From positions 1 to 17,168 of the forward strand of contig JADHKY010000010.1 in assembly GCA_016780945.1 (NCBI GenBank): a stretch of 17,168 nucleotides of DNA. The letters are read 5' to 3'. This stretch comes from Aquiluna sp. (GTDB taxonomy: Bacteria > Actinomycetota > Actinomycetes > Actinomycetales > Microbacteriaceae). The translations under genes were made by a program, and so were the position numbers. The number at the start of each line of letters is the position of its first letter. Positions within the stretch are counted from its first letter, which is position 1. Positions 1 to 7,436 of the stretch are shown one piece after another. The notes beneath the pieces are model-generated. The model worked only from the letters and a program-made list of their open reading frames with translations, did not search any database and was not told the DNA's origin.

Positions 1-300
1 GAGCCAAAGCCGGAATTGGATCGCTTTATCAACGCAATGCTCGCGATTAGAGCCGAGGCCCAGAAGGTTGAGGACGGTGAGTGGCCGCGGGATAACAACC
101 CACTGGTCAATGCTCCTCACACCGCTAACCACCTTGTGTCTGAGTGGGACCACCCCTACTCTCGCGAGGAGGCGGTCTTCCCGACCGATGCTCAGCGTAA
201 GAGCAAGTACTGGCCACCAGTCAGAAGGATTGATGGCGCATTTGGGGATAGGAACCTGACCTGTACGTGTCCGCCTATTGAGAGTTTTGCCAAGAGCTAG
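1..300 (+). CDS. gcvP: Glycine dehydrogenase (P-protein), C-terminal fragment
   Basis: The reading frame is open from base 1 and ends at TAG 298-300, so only about the last 99 residues are present and the true start lies outside the window. The tail contains the P-protein C-terminal signatures: an ENPLVNAPHT-like segment (here NNPLVNAPHT), then PVRRIDGAFGDRNL and a final Cys-x-Cys-Pro-Pro (CTCPPIE). In the glycine cleavage system the P-protein is the PLP-dependent subunit that decarboxylates glycine and passes the aminomethyl group to the lipoyl H-protein. The PLP-lysine region is not in the window. The first in-frame Met is at base 25 or later and is an internal residue, not a start. The gene converges on the toxin-antitoxin cassette. 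There is no convincing terminator after it, only a GC-rich 10-bp palindrome (302-311). Confidence 0.93.
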   Translation, partial: EPKPELDRFINAMLAIRAEAQKVEDGEWPRDNNPLVNAPHTANHLVSEWDHPYSREEAVFPTDAQRKSKYWPPVRRIDGAFGDRNLTCTCPPIESFAKS

Positions 301-335
301 CCACCCGGGTGAGCCCAACGGCGCAGCTCCAAAGG

Positions 336-707
336 TCAGCTGCTTTCAACCAAGCGAACGTCTATGAAGGTAGCTGCGTCCTCTAGGTTGAGTTTGTCCT
401 TCGCTACGCCCAAGGTCAGCTCAAGGCCCTCTTCAGTTGAGGCTTCAAACAAATAGCCGTTGATGTAAAGAAAAGCATTAACAAGAAGCCACGATGTTCT
501 CTTGTTTCCATCAACCATTGGTTGATTCTTGATGACGGAGTGCATCAGTGCCGCAACCTTAAGAGACAAACTCGGATAAGCGTCCTCGCCAAATAGAGAA
601 GTCCTTGGCCTAGCTAGGGCCGAGTCGAGAAGACCAAGGTCCTTTACGTGGAAACCGACTCGTGCAACCTGACTTAGCGCGTCCTCAAGCTCTAGGTACT
701 GGGTCAT
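336..707 (-). CDS. Fic/Doc-family toxin-like protein, catalytic His replaced by Gln
   Basis: The protein has 123 residues, the usual length of a Doc (death-on-curing) toxin. It carries family hallmarks in order: an N-terminal helix, a DLGLLDSALARPR segment (23-35), a helix ending in AALMHSVIKN (52-61), and the Fic loop. Doc-type Fic proteins carry H-x-F-x-D-[AG]-N-K-R and transfer phosphate or AMP to target proteins. Here the loop reads Q62-P-M-V-D66-G-N-K-R70, so the catalytic-base His is Gln and the Phe is Met, while D66, N68, K69 and R70 remain. It starts with ATG inside the antitoxin's stop region (ATGA, 4-nt overlap), the classic antitoxin-first cassette. Loss of the His may mean weak or absent toxicity, or a divergent activity. 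The family assignment is firm; activity is uncertain. Confidence 0.88.
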   Translation of the reverse strand: MTQYLELEDALSQVARVGFHVKDLGLLDSALARPRTSLFGEDAYPSLSLKVAALMHSVIKNQPMVDGNKRTSWLLVNAFLYINGYLFEASTEEGLELTLGVAKDKLNLEDAATFIDVRLVESS

Positions 708-910
708 GAGTCGGCCAGTCGGTCAAGAAGCTCCTTGTCTCTAACCAAGACCAAGTCGGTTATCTCTTTGATTTGCTTCGCCCGCTGAGCTTTGGCATCA
801 AACGCTGTGATTGCGGCAATCACTGCCTGCTGCTTGGAACAGCCAAGCTGTTCAGCTATTCCTGCTACAAGCTTGTCTTGTGAGTCTGTGAGTCTAAGTG
901 TCATGGCCAT
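704..910 (-). CDS. Ribbon-helix-helix antitoxin of the Fic/Doc cassette
   Basis: A 68-residue protein immediately upstream of the Fic/Doc gene, sharing the ATGA stop/start overlap. Its N terminus (MTLRLTDSQDKL, residues 3-14) looks like the beta strand of a CopG/MetJ-type ribbon-helix-helix DNA-binding fold. Two helices follow (AGIAEQLG; KQQAVIAAITAF), then a charged C-terminal tail ending LLDRLADS, which would be the toxin-neutralising part. ATG at 908-910 and a second in-frame ATG at 902-904 are both possible starts; neither has a clear Shine-Dalgarno. Antitoxins of this kind normally autorepress with the toxin, and the palindrome at 920-936 just upstream suits that. The role rests on fold-like pattern and gene order. 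Confidence 0.75.
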   Translation of the reverse strand: MAMTLRLTDSQDKLVAGIAEQLGCSKQQAVIAAITAFDAKAQRAKQIKEITDLVLVRDKELLDRLADS

Positions 911-919
911 GATGCCAGC

Positions 920-936
920 GGTATCAAAGTGATACC
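920..936. promoter_or_regulatory. Palindromic operator of the toxin-antitoxin cassette
   Basis: GGTATCA-AAG-TGATACC is a perfect inverted repeat with 7-bp arms and a 3-bp spacer. It ends 10 bp before the first antitoxin ATG. A TTGACA match to the -35 consensus lies just upstream on the minus strand (complement of 940-945), so a bound protein would sit between the -35 element and the gene. I see no strong -10 hexamer at 17 bp. Ribbon-helix-helix antitoxins commonly bind such sites; that this antitoxin binds here is inference. Confidence 0.65.
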
Positions 937-993
937 AAATGTCAATATTCCAAATCTGTGGATAACTGGCTATTTGAGCAGCTTGCGGAAAAC

Positions 994-2484
994 CTAGCGA
1001 GGAGCCAGCAGTTCGTATGCTGCCTCTAACTCAGGGGACAGGTCTCTGTCCGGCCCCATTCCTGGAACTCGTTCCCTAAGAATTGCAATCAATTCGCCAG
1101 TCACCGGGGCAGGCTTGTGTTCCCTGAGCTCGACGGCTCTTGCCGCGGTCACGAGTTCTATTGCGAGGATCCGACGAAGGTTGTCGACGGCCTTCCTTAG
1201 CTTCCGACCCGCATGCCAACCCATTGAAACGTGATCCTCCTGCATGGCACTCGATGGAATCGAGTCGACGCTGGCTGGACTTGCAAGTCGCTTGTTCTCA
1301 CTCACCATCGCGGCTTGGGTGTATTGCGCGATCATCAAACCCGAGTCGACTCCGGCGTCGTGAGCGAGGAAGTGAGGCAGTCCGCGGTTTCTAGAGACAT
1401 CCAAGAAGCGATCCGTCCTGCGCTCAGAGATTGAACCAACATCAGCAACCGCAATTGCCAAAAAGTCCAGCACCATCGCAACCGGGGCTCCATGGAAGTT
1501 GCCATTTGATGTGACCTCGCCACTTTGCAATACAACCGGATTGTCGATGATTGCAGCTAATTCTCTAGTTGCAACGAGCTTGGCGTGAGTAACGGTGTCC
1601 CTTGCAGCACCTGCAACCTGGGGTGAACAACGCAGTGAGTAGGCATCTTGCACCACACCATCACCGTGACGATGAGAAGAAACAATCTCGCTGCCCTTAA
1701 GAGCGGTAAACATATTTGCCGCACTGATTGCCTGGCCCGGATGGGGTCGAAGTGGTTCGTGGAGCTCTGGCCTAAAGACCTGATCGGTTCCCATCTGTCC
1801 CTCAACACTCATGGCGGCGATGACATCCGCCTGGTCTAGAAGCAGTTCTAGATCAGAGATGGCCATTATGAGCATGCCCAACATGCCATCGGTGCCATTG
1901 ATGAGCGCGAGGCCCTCTTTTTCCTGTAGTTCAACGGGGGAGATTCCGGCTGCTGAAAGCAGCTCTGGGACAGGCTTCTCGGCACCGTCGGGACCAAAGG
2001 CCCGACCCTCGCCCATCAAGACCATGGCGCAGTGGGCAAGCGGAGCTAGATCTCCGGAGCAACCCAGGGAGCCATATTCAAGAACTCTGGGTGTGATACC
2101 AGCATTCAGAATGGCGGCGTAGGTCTGAGCGACTACTGGCCGAACACCGGTTTGGCCAGAGCACATCGTCTTTAGCCTCAGAGCCATCAGGGCTCTAACC
2201 ACCTCGCGCTCTATTGGCTCTCCCATCCCGGCAGCATGGGAACGAATAAGTGACTTCTGCAACTGAACCCTGTCGCCTGCTGGGATGTGCCTTTGCGCCA
2301 AAGCACCGAAGCCGGTGGAGATGCCATAAACAGGTGTCTCGGCTTGAGCAAGCCGCTCGATGTGCTCGCGAGTTGCAGCCATAGCCGCCAGAGACTCTGC
2401 GGAGATCTCAACCTCGGCACCCTTTCGTGCAATCGCAATCACATCGGCAAAGGTCATGCCTGATGTTGAGATAACTACCTTCAT
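994..2484 (-). CDS. hutH: Histidine ammonia-lyase
   Basis: Catalyses the first step of histidine degradation, L-histidine to trans-urocanate plus ammonia, in the cytoplasm as a homotetramer. The 496-residue length is typical. Visible signatures are the N-terminal Tyr loop PVYGISTGFG (Tyr53), the MIO cofactor segment GSLGCSGDLAPLAH with the cyclising triad Cys142-Ser143-Gly144, and the later ENKRLASPAS and SSAMQEDHVSMG segments of the family. A Cys-Ser-Gly triad instead of Ala-Ser-Gly is also known from Streptomyces HutH, so it is not a defect. Start ATG 2482-2484 has an AGAGGA ribosome site a few bases upstream and overlaps the hutI stop by 4 nt (ATGA), indicating translational coupling. It is the last gene of the hutU-hutI-hutH arm. 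Confidence 0.97.
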   Translation of the reverse strand: MKVVISTSGMTFADVIAIARKGAEVEISAESLAAMAATREHIERLAQAETPVYGISTGFGALAQRHIPAGDRVQLQKSLIRSHAAGMGEPIEREVVRALMALRLKTMCSGQTGVRPVVAQTYAAILNAGITPRVLEYGSLGCSGDLAPLAHCAMVLMGEGRAFGPDGAEKPVPELLSAAGISPVELQEKEGLALINGTDGMLGMLIMAISDLELLLDQADVIAAMSVEGQMGTDQVFRPELHEPLRPHPGQAISAANMFTALKGSEIVSSHRHGDGVVQDAYSLRCSPQVAGAARDTVTHAKLVATRELAAIIDNPVVLQSGEVTSNGNFHGAPVAMVLDFLAIAVADVGSISERRTDRFLDVSRNRGLPHFLAHDAGVDSGLMIAQYTQAAMVSENKRLASPASVDSIPSSAMQEDHVSMGWHAGRKLRKAVDNLRRILAIELVTAARAVELREHKPAPVTGELIAILRERVPGMGPDRDLSPELEAAYELLAPR

Positions 2485-3644
2485 TTGTTCCTCTCGAAAA
2501 CCTGTTTCCCTGCTACAAAAGTCTTTTCCACAAGCTGCACTCCTGGGCGATATGCCAAGTGAATGTGATTTGGTGCATCTAGAACTGCAAAGTCGGCTGA
2601 TGCACCAAACTCCAAGGTGCCCCTGTCATTGCGCAGTGCCCTCGCGCCACCTCGCGTGGCAGCCCAAAGGGCTTGGTCTGGAGTCAAGCCCATTTCCCGG
2701 ACGGCAACCGCAATACAGAAAGGCATTGATGTAGTGAACGAAGAACCCGGATTGCAGTCAGTTGCAAGAGCAACCGTGACACCTGCTGCAACCAATCTTC
2801 TGGCATCGGGGTAAGGGCTTCTGGTTGAGAACTCAGCTCCTGGAACCAATGTGACAACCGTGTTTGACCCAGAGAGAAGGGTGATGTCCTCTGGGCTCAG
2901 ATGGGTGCAGTGATCTACTGAAGCGCAGTCGAGCTCGACTGCCAAGCCAATTGCTCCGAGATTCTCAAGCTGGCTGGCATGCATGCGGGGTTTGAGTCCA
3001 GCGGCTATGCCGGCCGAGAGAATCTCTCGAGCCTCTTCAACGCTGAAAGCTCCGCGATCACAGAAAACATCCACCCACTTTGCATGAGGTGTGCATGCTG
3101 CAAGCATCTCGCCCACCACGAGCTGGATATACTCCTGGCGCTCAATCCCCTCAGGTACAACGTGGGCCCCAAGGAAAGTCACGTCCTCTGTGAACTCTCT
3201 CGAGATCTTTAGGCTTCTAGCCTCGGTCTCAACATCTAGTCCGTAACCACTCTTGATTTCAAAGTGGGTGATGCCGCTGGAGTAAAACTCCTGGACCAAC
3301 CGCTCCGCATTCTTGCGAAGCTCCTGGTCGCTGGCTGCCCTGGTTGCTTTGACGGTAGTGCGAATCCCTCCGGAGGCATAGGGCTGACCCGCCATGCGGT
3401 GGGCAAACTCCTCGCTGCGCTCCCCACCAAACATTAGGTGAGAGTGTGAGTCGACAAAGCCTGGAATCACCGTCTTACCAGCCAGTGAAACCACTTCATC
3501 GGCAGCCGGTGCCGCGGAGGTTTTGCCGAACCATGCAATCTTGGAGTCCTCTACCAGCATTGCGGCATCTTCAATCACCTCAAGATGCCCGAATGCCTCG
3601 CCGGTTCTAACCAGCGAGGCGATGTCGGTGAAAAGAGTGCTCAC
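2481..3644 (-). CDS. hutI: Imidazolonepropionase
   Basis: Third step of histidine degradation: hydrolyses 4-imidazolone-5-propionate to N-formimino-L-glutamate. It is an amidohydrolase-superfamily TIM-barrel metalloenzyme, and 387 residues is normal. Metal-ligand motifs are visible: PGFVDSHSHLMFGGER (H67, H69), RMHASQLENLG (H222), SVDHCTHLS (H245) and ATDCNPGSS (D296). The start is GTG at 3642-3644, which overlaps the hutU stop TAG by one base. No strong Shine-Dalgarno precedes it, so translation probably depends on readthrough coupling from hutU. The stop overlaps the hutH start by 4 nt. Confidence 0.96.
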   Translation of the reverse strand: MSTLFTDIASLVRTGEAFGHLEVIEDAAMLVEDSKIAWFGKTSAAPAADEVVSLAGKTVIPGFVDSHSHLMFGGERSEEFAHRMAGQPYASGGIRTTVKATRAASDQELRKNAERLVQEFYSSGITHFEIKSGYGLDVETEARSLKISREFTEDVTFLGAHVVPEGIERQEYIQLVVGEMLAACTPHAKWVDVFCDRGAFSVEEAREILSAGIAAGLKPRMHASQLENLGAIGLAVELDCASVDHCTHLSPEDITLLSGSNTVVTLVPGAEFSTRSPYPDARRLVAAGVTVALATDCNPGSSFTTSMPFCIAVAVREMGLTPDQALWAATRGGARALRNDRGTLEFGASADFAVLDAPNHIHLAYRPGVQLVEKTFVAGKQVFERNK

Positions 3645-5305
3645 TATTCGGTGTCCAGCATTGGGACGTGAACATGCTTCTGACGAGCAACACTTTGGGC
3701 TTCTGGGTAGCCTGCGTCAGAGTGACGGATAACACCCATGCCAGGGTCATTAGTCAAAACTCGCTGCAGCTTCTGAGCTGCAAGCTCGGTGCCATCAGCA
3801 ACGGAGACCTGGCCCGCATGGATGGATCTGCCCATACCAACCCCACCACCGTGGTGAATGGAAACCCATGATGCACCGGAGGCAATGTTGATCATGGCAT
3901 TAAGAAGAGGCCAGTCTGCAATTGCATCTGAGCCATCCAGCATTGCTTCCGACTCTCGATACGGCGATGCCACACTGCCGCAGTCGAGGTGATCGCGACC
4001 GATCACGATCGGTGCGGAGACCTCACCCTTTTTGACCAGGTCGTTGAATACTGCTCCGGCCTTGTCGCGCTCGCCATAGCCGAGCCAGCAGATTCTGGCG
4101 GGCAGGCCCTGGAACTCAACGCGGTCCTGAGCCATTGTGATCCAGCGCCTGAGGTGCTCGTTCTCAGGAAAGAGATCCAAGATTGCCTGGTCGGTGCGGT
4201 AGATGTCCTTCGGGTCACCAGATAGCGCCACCCACCTAAACGGACCCTTGCCCTCACAGAACAACGGGCGAATGTAGGCAGGGATGAAACCCGGAAACTT
4301 GAAGGCGTCTGAGAAGCCACCTTGGCGAGCCTCGTCTCGGATTGAGTTGCCATAGTCAAAGACCTCAGCACCCTTTGCCATAAACCCAACCATTGCCTCA
4401 ACGTGCTTGGCCATTGACTCCTTGGCCCTAAGCGAGAATTCTTCTGGATCGCTCTCAGCGTAGGCGCGAGACTCCTCGATGCTGATGCCCTCTGGAATGT
4501 AATAGAGGGGATCGTGAGCACTGGTCTGGTCGGTCACGATATCGATTGGAGCATCTCGCTTTAGGAGCTCTGCGAAGACGGTAGCGGCATTGCCAACCAC
4601 TCCTACCGAGATGGCCTTGCGCTCATTCTTGTATCTCACTGCTCGCTCGATGGCGTCATCCAGATTGTCCGCTAGCTCGTCCAAATATCTGGTCTCGATG
4701 CGCTTGCGCAATCGAGACTCATCGATATCAACAATGAGGCAGGTGCCCTCGTTCATAGTGACAGCTAGTGGCTGAGCTCCCCCCATGCCACCACACCCAC
4801 CAGTCAAAGTCAGTGTCCCGGCCAGGGTTCCGTTGAAGCGCTTTTGCGCAACCGCTGCGAAGGTCTCGTAAGTGCCCTGCAGGATTCCCTGGGTGCCGAT
4901 GTAAATCCACGAGCCCGCGGTCATCTGGCCATACATAGTCAGGCCAAGGTTTTCCAGCCTTCGAAACTCCGGCCAGTTGGCCCAATCTCCAACCAGGTTG
5001 GAGTTTGCGAGCAAAACTCTTGGAGCCCACTCGTGGGTTTGGAAGACACCGACCGGCTTACCCGACTGCACCAGCATGGTTTCGTCGTTCTTCAAATGCG
5101 TAAGGGTGTGCACCATCGCATCAAACGATTTCCAGTTTCTGGCTGCCTTTCCGTTGCCCCCGTAAACGATCAGTTCCTCGGGGTGCTCTGCCACCGAAGG
5201 GTCAAGGTTGTTGTGAAGCATTCGAAGGGCGGCCTCTTGTTGCCAGCCCTGAGCAGTCAGTTGAGATCCGGTTGCTGCCTTTAGTAAACGCGTCGTTGCT
5301 GTCAT
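3644..5305 (-). CDS. hutU: Urocanate hydratase (urocanase)
   Basis: Second step of histidine degradation: adds water to urocanate to give 4-imidazolone-5-propionate, using tightly bound NAD+ as an electrophile. The 553 residues match the family. Recognisable segments are YGGNGKAARNW (48-58), the glycine-rich GGCGGMGGAQPLA (169-181), SGDPKDIYRTD (362-372), the active-site GLPARICWLGYGERD with Cys406, and the C-terminal HHGGGVGMGRSIHAGQ (484-499). It is the first gene of the minus-strand arm. ATG 5303-5305 has only a weak GGATG-like ribosome site. Its promoter region contains the inverted repeat described at 5359-5376, so repression by the adjacent IclR protein is likely. Confidence 0.97.
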   Translation of the reverse strand: MTATTRLLKAATGSQLTAQGWQQEAALRMLHNNLDPSVAEHPEELIVYGGNGKAARNWKSFDAMVHTLTHLKNDETMLVQSGKPVGVFQTHEWAPRVLLANSNLVGDWANWPEFRRLENLGLTMYGQMTAGSWIYIGTQGILQGTYETFAAVAQKRFNGTLAGTLTLTGGCGGMGGAQPLAVTMNEGTCLIVDIDESRLRKRIETRYLDELADNLDDAIERAVRYKNERKAISVGVVGNAATVFAELLKRDAPIDIVTDQTSAHDPLYYIPEGISIEESRAYAESDPEEFSLRAKESMAKHVEAMVGFMAKGAEVFDYGNSIRDEARQGGFSDAFKFPGFIPAYIRPLFCEGKGPFRWVALSGDPKDIYRTDQAILDLFPENEHLRRWITMAQDRVEFQGLPARICWLGYGERDKAGAVFNDLVKKGEVSAPIVIGRDHLDCGSVASPYRESEAMLDGSDAIADWPLLNAMINIASGASWVSIHHGGGVGMGRSIHAGQVSVADGTELAAQKLQRVLTNDPGMGVIRHSDAGYPEAQSVARQKHVHVPMLDTE

Positions 5306-5336
5306 GACCCAATTTCACATCCAGATCAGAGCGCAA

Positions 5337-5364
5337 ACAATAAGGTTTCTCTGGCTTGTGTCTG
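5337..5364 (-). promoter_or_regulatory. Possible promoter of hutU-hutI-hutH
   Basis: On the minus strand, CAGACA (complement of 5359-5364, 4/6 to the -35 consensus) and TATTGT (complement of 5337-5342, 4/6 to the -10 consensus) are 16 bp apart. The -35-like hexamer lies inside one arm of the hut inverted repeat, so a repressor on the repeat would occlude it. The match is modest and the assignment is inference. Confidence 0.4.
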
Positions 5365-5376
5365 AGATTTCAGACA
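5359..5376. promoter_or_regulatory. Putative operator in the divergent hut spacer
   Basis: TGTCTGA-GATT-TCAGACA is a perfect inverted repeat with 7-bp arms and a 4-bp spacer (9-bp arms with one mismatch if read to the centre). It lies 10 bp before the IclR start and 53 bp before hutU, in the only intergenic space of the divergent locus. AGACA recurs at 5383-5387, next to an 8-bp palindrome GACATGTC (5385-5392) that spans the regulator's start codon, giving a possible second half-site. IclR proteins usually bind short palindromes at divergent promoters and control themselves and neighbours. Binding by this regulator is inference. Confidence 0.6.
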
Positions 5377-5386
5377 AACTGTAGAC

Positions 5387-6157
5387 ATGTCAAAAGTGCC
5401 GGCAGCTACCAGAACACTGGCACTGTTGCGAGCCATGGCGGAGATCGGCCAACCAACCACAGCAGACCGGCTCGCCAAGCGACTCTCGATTCCCAGATCA
5501 TCCTGTTACCAACTGCTCGAGGCCCTCGAAGAACAGGGTTTCGCCATTCATTACCCCGAGGAGAGGCGCTGGGGCCTCGGGCTCGCGGCCTGGGAATTGG
5601 GTAGCGCCTATCAAAGGCACGAACCTATCGAGCGGCTAGCCAGGCCTGCACTCAGCAAATTGGTCTCGGAGTTGAGTAAAACGACCAGCGTGGTTGGCCA
5701 CCTCGCAATCCTGGATGGCTCCGATGTCCTCTACCTACTTGAAGAGCGCCCAGCCCGCTCGCTGAAACTGGTGACCGACATAGGAGTTCGACTGCCGGCA
5801 CACCTAACCGCCTCCGGCAGAGCGATGCTGCAGCACCTCGACAGAAAACAACTTGCCGCCTCATTTAGAGGTCGGGAACTAGCCACTCGCACTCAACTCG
5901 GCCCAAAGACACTCTCAGATCTAGAGCAACTGCTGGGCAAAGAGAGAACTCGGGGCTTCTCCCTGGAGATTGATGAGGTGACGATGGGCTACGCATCTGT
6001 GGGGGTTGCCATTCTGGACAACCTCAAGCATCCACTTGCAGCCATTGCAATCACGCTGCAGTCAAACCAGCTGGAAAAGCTACAGTTGTCTCAGCTAGCG
6101 ATGCTGCTCGAAAAGGCAGCATCAGACCTCTCGAGAAAGTTTGGGCACCATGGCTGA
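5387..6157 (+). CDS. IclR-family regulator of histidine utilisation
   Basis: The 256-residue protein has the IclR layout. An N-terminal winged helix-turn-helix (about 5-70; ALLRAMAEIGQPTTADRLAK then SIPRSSCYQLLEALEEQGFA) is followed by a C-terminal effector-binding domain (about 75-250), which includes GVRLPAHLTASGRAML and the later GYASVGVAILDN motif. It is divergent from hutU and overlaps hutG, so a role as the hut regulator responding to a pathway intermediate (urocanate is a usual inducer) is likely, though the ligand cannot be read from sequence. ATG 5387-5389 follows no Shine-Dalgarno, and a leaderless message is possible. Residue composition and length are ordinary. Confidence 0.88.
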   Translation: MSKVPAATRTLALLRAMAEIGQPTTADRLAKRLSIPRSSCYQLLEALEEQGFAIHYPEERRWGLGLAAWELGSAYQRHEPIERLARPALSKLVSELSKTTSVVGHLAILDGSDVLYLLEERPARSLKLVTDIGVRLPAHLTASGRAMLQHLDRKQLAASFRGRELATRTQLGPKTLSDLEQLLGKERTRGFSLEIDEVTMGYASVGVAILDNLKHPLAAIAITLQSNQLEKLQLSQLAMLLEKAASDLSRKFGHHG

Positions 6158-7019
6158 AGATGCCAAATGGCCAAGAGCACACTCACTTATTTCAACCAAA
6201 GAGTCAGCTGTTGGCCTTATCGACATCCCCGCCCACATCACCTCCATCAGCGCAACAGACGCTCACCTGACCCCAGCAGCCATTCGCGAGGCACTGAAGC
6301 GCTACTCCACCTTCAGCTACGCGACCTATGAAGAAATCACCACCGCACTTCAAGATCTTGGGGCGATTGAGGACCCGAACTCAAATGAGCAAAGAACCAT
6401 CGAGACAATCGCGAGCGCCGAAAAGGCGCTCACTATCGCTCTTGGTGGCGACAACTCGATCACTTATGCCGCAGCACTAGGAGTCTTTGGTGAGGACATC
6501 GCAAACGCAGGGCTCATAACCTTTGATGCCCATCACGATCTTCGTGATGGCATCTCGAATGGCTCCCCGGTCCGAAGACTCATTGAGGCAGGGCTAAACC
6601 CAAAGCACATTGTGCAGGTTGGAATCAATGACTTCTCCAATTCCTATGAGTATGCAAAGTTAGCCAAGGATCTTGGCATCTCTGTGATCTCTCGTTCGAC
6701 CTTGGAACTCATCGGCATTCAGGAAGCCTGCAACCTAGCGCTTGGTGTTGCTGCGGGGCCCGGTGGCAAGGTGTTCGTGGATCTAGATGTCGATGTTTGC
6801 GATAGGTCTTTCGTTCCAGCCTGTCCGGCTGCTGCACCCGGTGGAATTAGCGCCTACCAGCTACGCCAGGCAGCGCGGTTACTTGCTGGCCACCGACAGG
6901 TGCGCGGCATGGACATTACCGAAATAGATGCCACCAAGGACAGTGATGACGAGCGGACTGTGAGGCTGGGAGCACTGCTGGTTCTGGAGATGCTCAGCGG
7001 ATTCCAGCTTCGCTCCTAA
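6150..7019 (+). CDS. hutG: Formimidoylglutamase (ureohydrolase family)
   Basis: Arginase/agmatinase-fold enzyme of 289 residues. By its place in the hut locus it probably hydrolyses N-formimino-L-glutamate to glutamate plus formamide, completing the pathway. Manganese-site motifs are visible: DAHHD (D126, H128, D130), DVDVCD (D213, D215, D218) and MDITEID (E258). The usual GGDHS motif is GGDNS here (residues 99-103), so the first metal-ligand His is Asn102. An in-frame TTG at 6141 would add three residues. I prefer ATG 6150-6152 because GAGAAAG lies 10 bp upstream. It overlaps the regulator's end by 8 nt, so both are one transcription unit. Agmatinase or guanidino-acid hydrolase activity is a less likely alternative. 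Confidence 0.85.
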   Translation: MAEDAKWPRAHSLISTKESAVGLIDIPAHITSISATDAHLTPAAIREALKRYSTFSYATYEEITTALQDLGAIEDPNSNEQRTIETIASAEKALTIALGGDNSITYAAALGVFGEDIANAGLITFDAHHDLRDGISNGSPVRRLIEAGLNPKHIVQVGINDFSNSYEYAKLAKDLGISVISRSTLELIGIQEACNLALGVAAGPGGKVFVDLDVDVCDRSFVPACPAAAPGGISAYQLRQAARLLAGHRQVRGMDITEIDATKDSDDERTVRLGALLVLEMLSGFQLRS

Positions 7020-7187
7020 AGCGTTGCGTTTTTCCTTGCTTGTCCGACTCAGAATCTGTTTCTACGCATGGTTCTGCAAGTCTGAGAATAGAGAGTCGAA
7101 CGCTCACTAAACTGGAGGGATTCACGCAGTGCGGCGCGATAAACAATCCATCCCGAAACTGGAAACCCAGCAAACCGAAGGGGACAA
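7020..7187 (+). other. Spacer between hutG and purS
   Basis: This 168-bp stretch is the longest gene-free interval in the window and must carry the purSQL promoter. I see no RNA gene. A weak CGCT/AGCG hairpin followed by five T after the hutG stop (7012-7036) is not a convincing terminator. TTGTCC and TACGCA-like hexamers near 7042-7070 are only marginal promoter matches. GAAGGGG at 7177-7183 is the purS ribosome site, four bases before its GTG start. Confidence 0.5.
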
Positions 7188-7436
7188 GTGCCAAAGATCA
7201 TCGTCGAGATCATGCCCAAGCAGGATCTTCTAGACCCTCAGGGCAAGGCCGTAGCGAACGCCCTGACAAGAATGGGCAACAAGGACATCTCCGGCGTAAG
7301 AATCGGCAAGCGCATCGAGCTTCACTTCGACAGAGAAGTTACCGACAAAGACCTCGAAGATGCCAAGAAGCAGGCCAAAGAGTTTTTATCAAACGACGTC
7401 ATTGAGGACGTGGTAGCGGTAACGGTAGAGAACTAA
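7188..7436 (+). CDS. purS: Phosphoribosylformylglycinamidine synthase subunit PurS
   Basis: A protein of 82 residues with the PurS pattern: an N-terminal strand MPKIIVEIMPKQDLLDPQGKA, then a VRIGKRIEL-like strand and a C-terminal helix/strand (DAKKQAKEFLSND, DVVAVTVEN). PurS dimers bridge PurL and the PurQ glutaminase in organisms with the small-type PurL. The start is GTG 7188-7190, with GAAGGGG four bases upstream. Its TAA stop shares one base with the purQ ATG (TAATG). The three genes form one transcription unit for the FGAR-to-FGAM step of purine synthesis. Confidence 0.95.
   Translation: MPKIIVEIMPKQDLLDPQGKAVANALTRMGNKDISGVRIGKRIELHFDREVTDKDLEDAKKQAKEFLSNDVIEDVVAVTVEN

Noticed and set aside
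302..311. CACCCGGGTG palindrome after gcvP as terminator
   Set aside because: There is no loop and no T-run; it is a GC-rich palindrome that may be chance.
957..965. Perfect DnaA-box sequence (TTATCCACA on minus) before the toxin-antitoxin cassette
   Set aside because: It is a single 9-mer with no cluster, no AT-rich element and no dnaA/dnaN nearby. One chance match in a window of this size is not surprising.
2040..2065. Cys-Ser-Gly instead of Ala-Ser-Gly in the HutH cofactor motif
   Set aside because: The same triad is known from Streptomyces HutH and still forms the MIO cofactor, so it is a lineage trait and not a novelty.
4003..4521. 172-codon frame inside hutU
   Set aside because: Same strand, wrong frame over a clearly intact urocanase; the Ser/Arg-rich composition marks it as a shadow.
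7012..7036. Terminator after hutG
   Set aside because: The stem is only four base pairs and the T-run is separated from it by other bases.
7040..7405. 121-codon open frame overlapping purS
   Set aside because: It lies in another frame over an unmistakable purS gene and its product is low-complexity Arg/Gln-rich, typical of a shadow frame.
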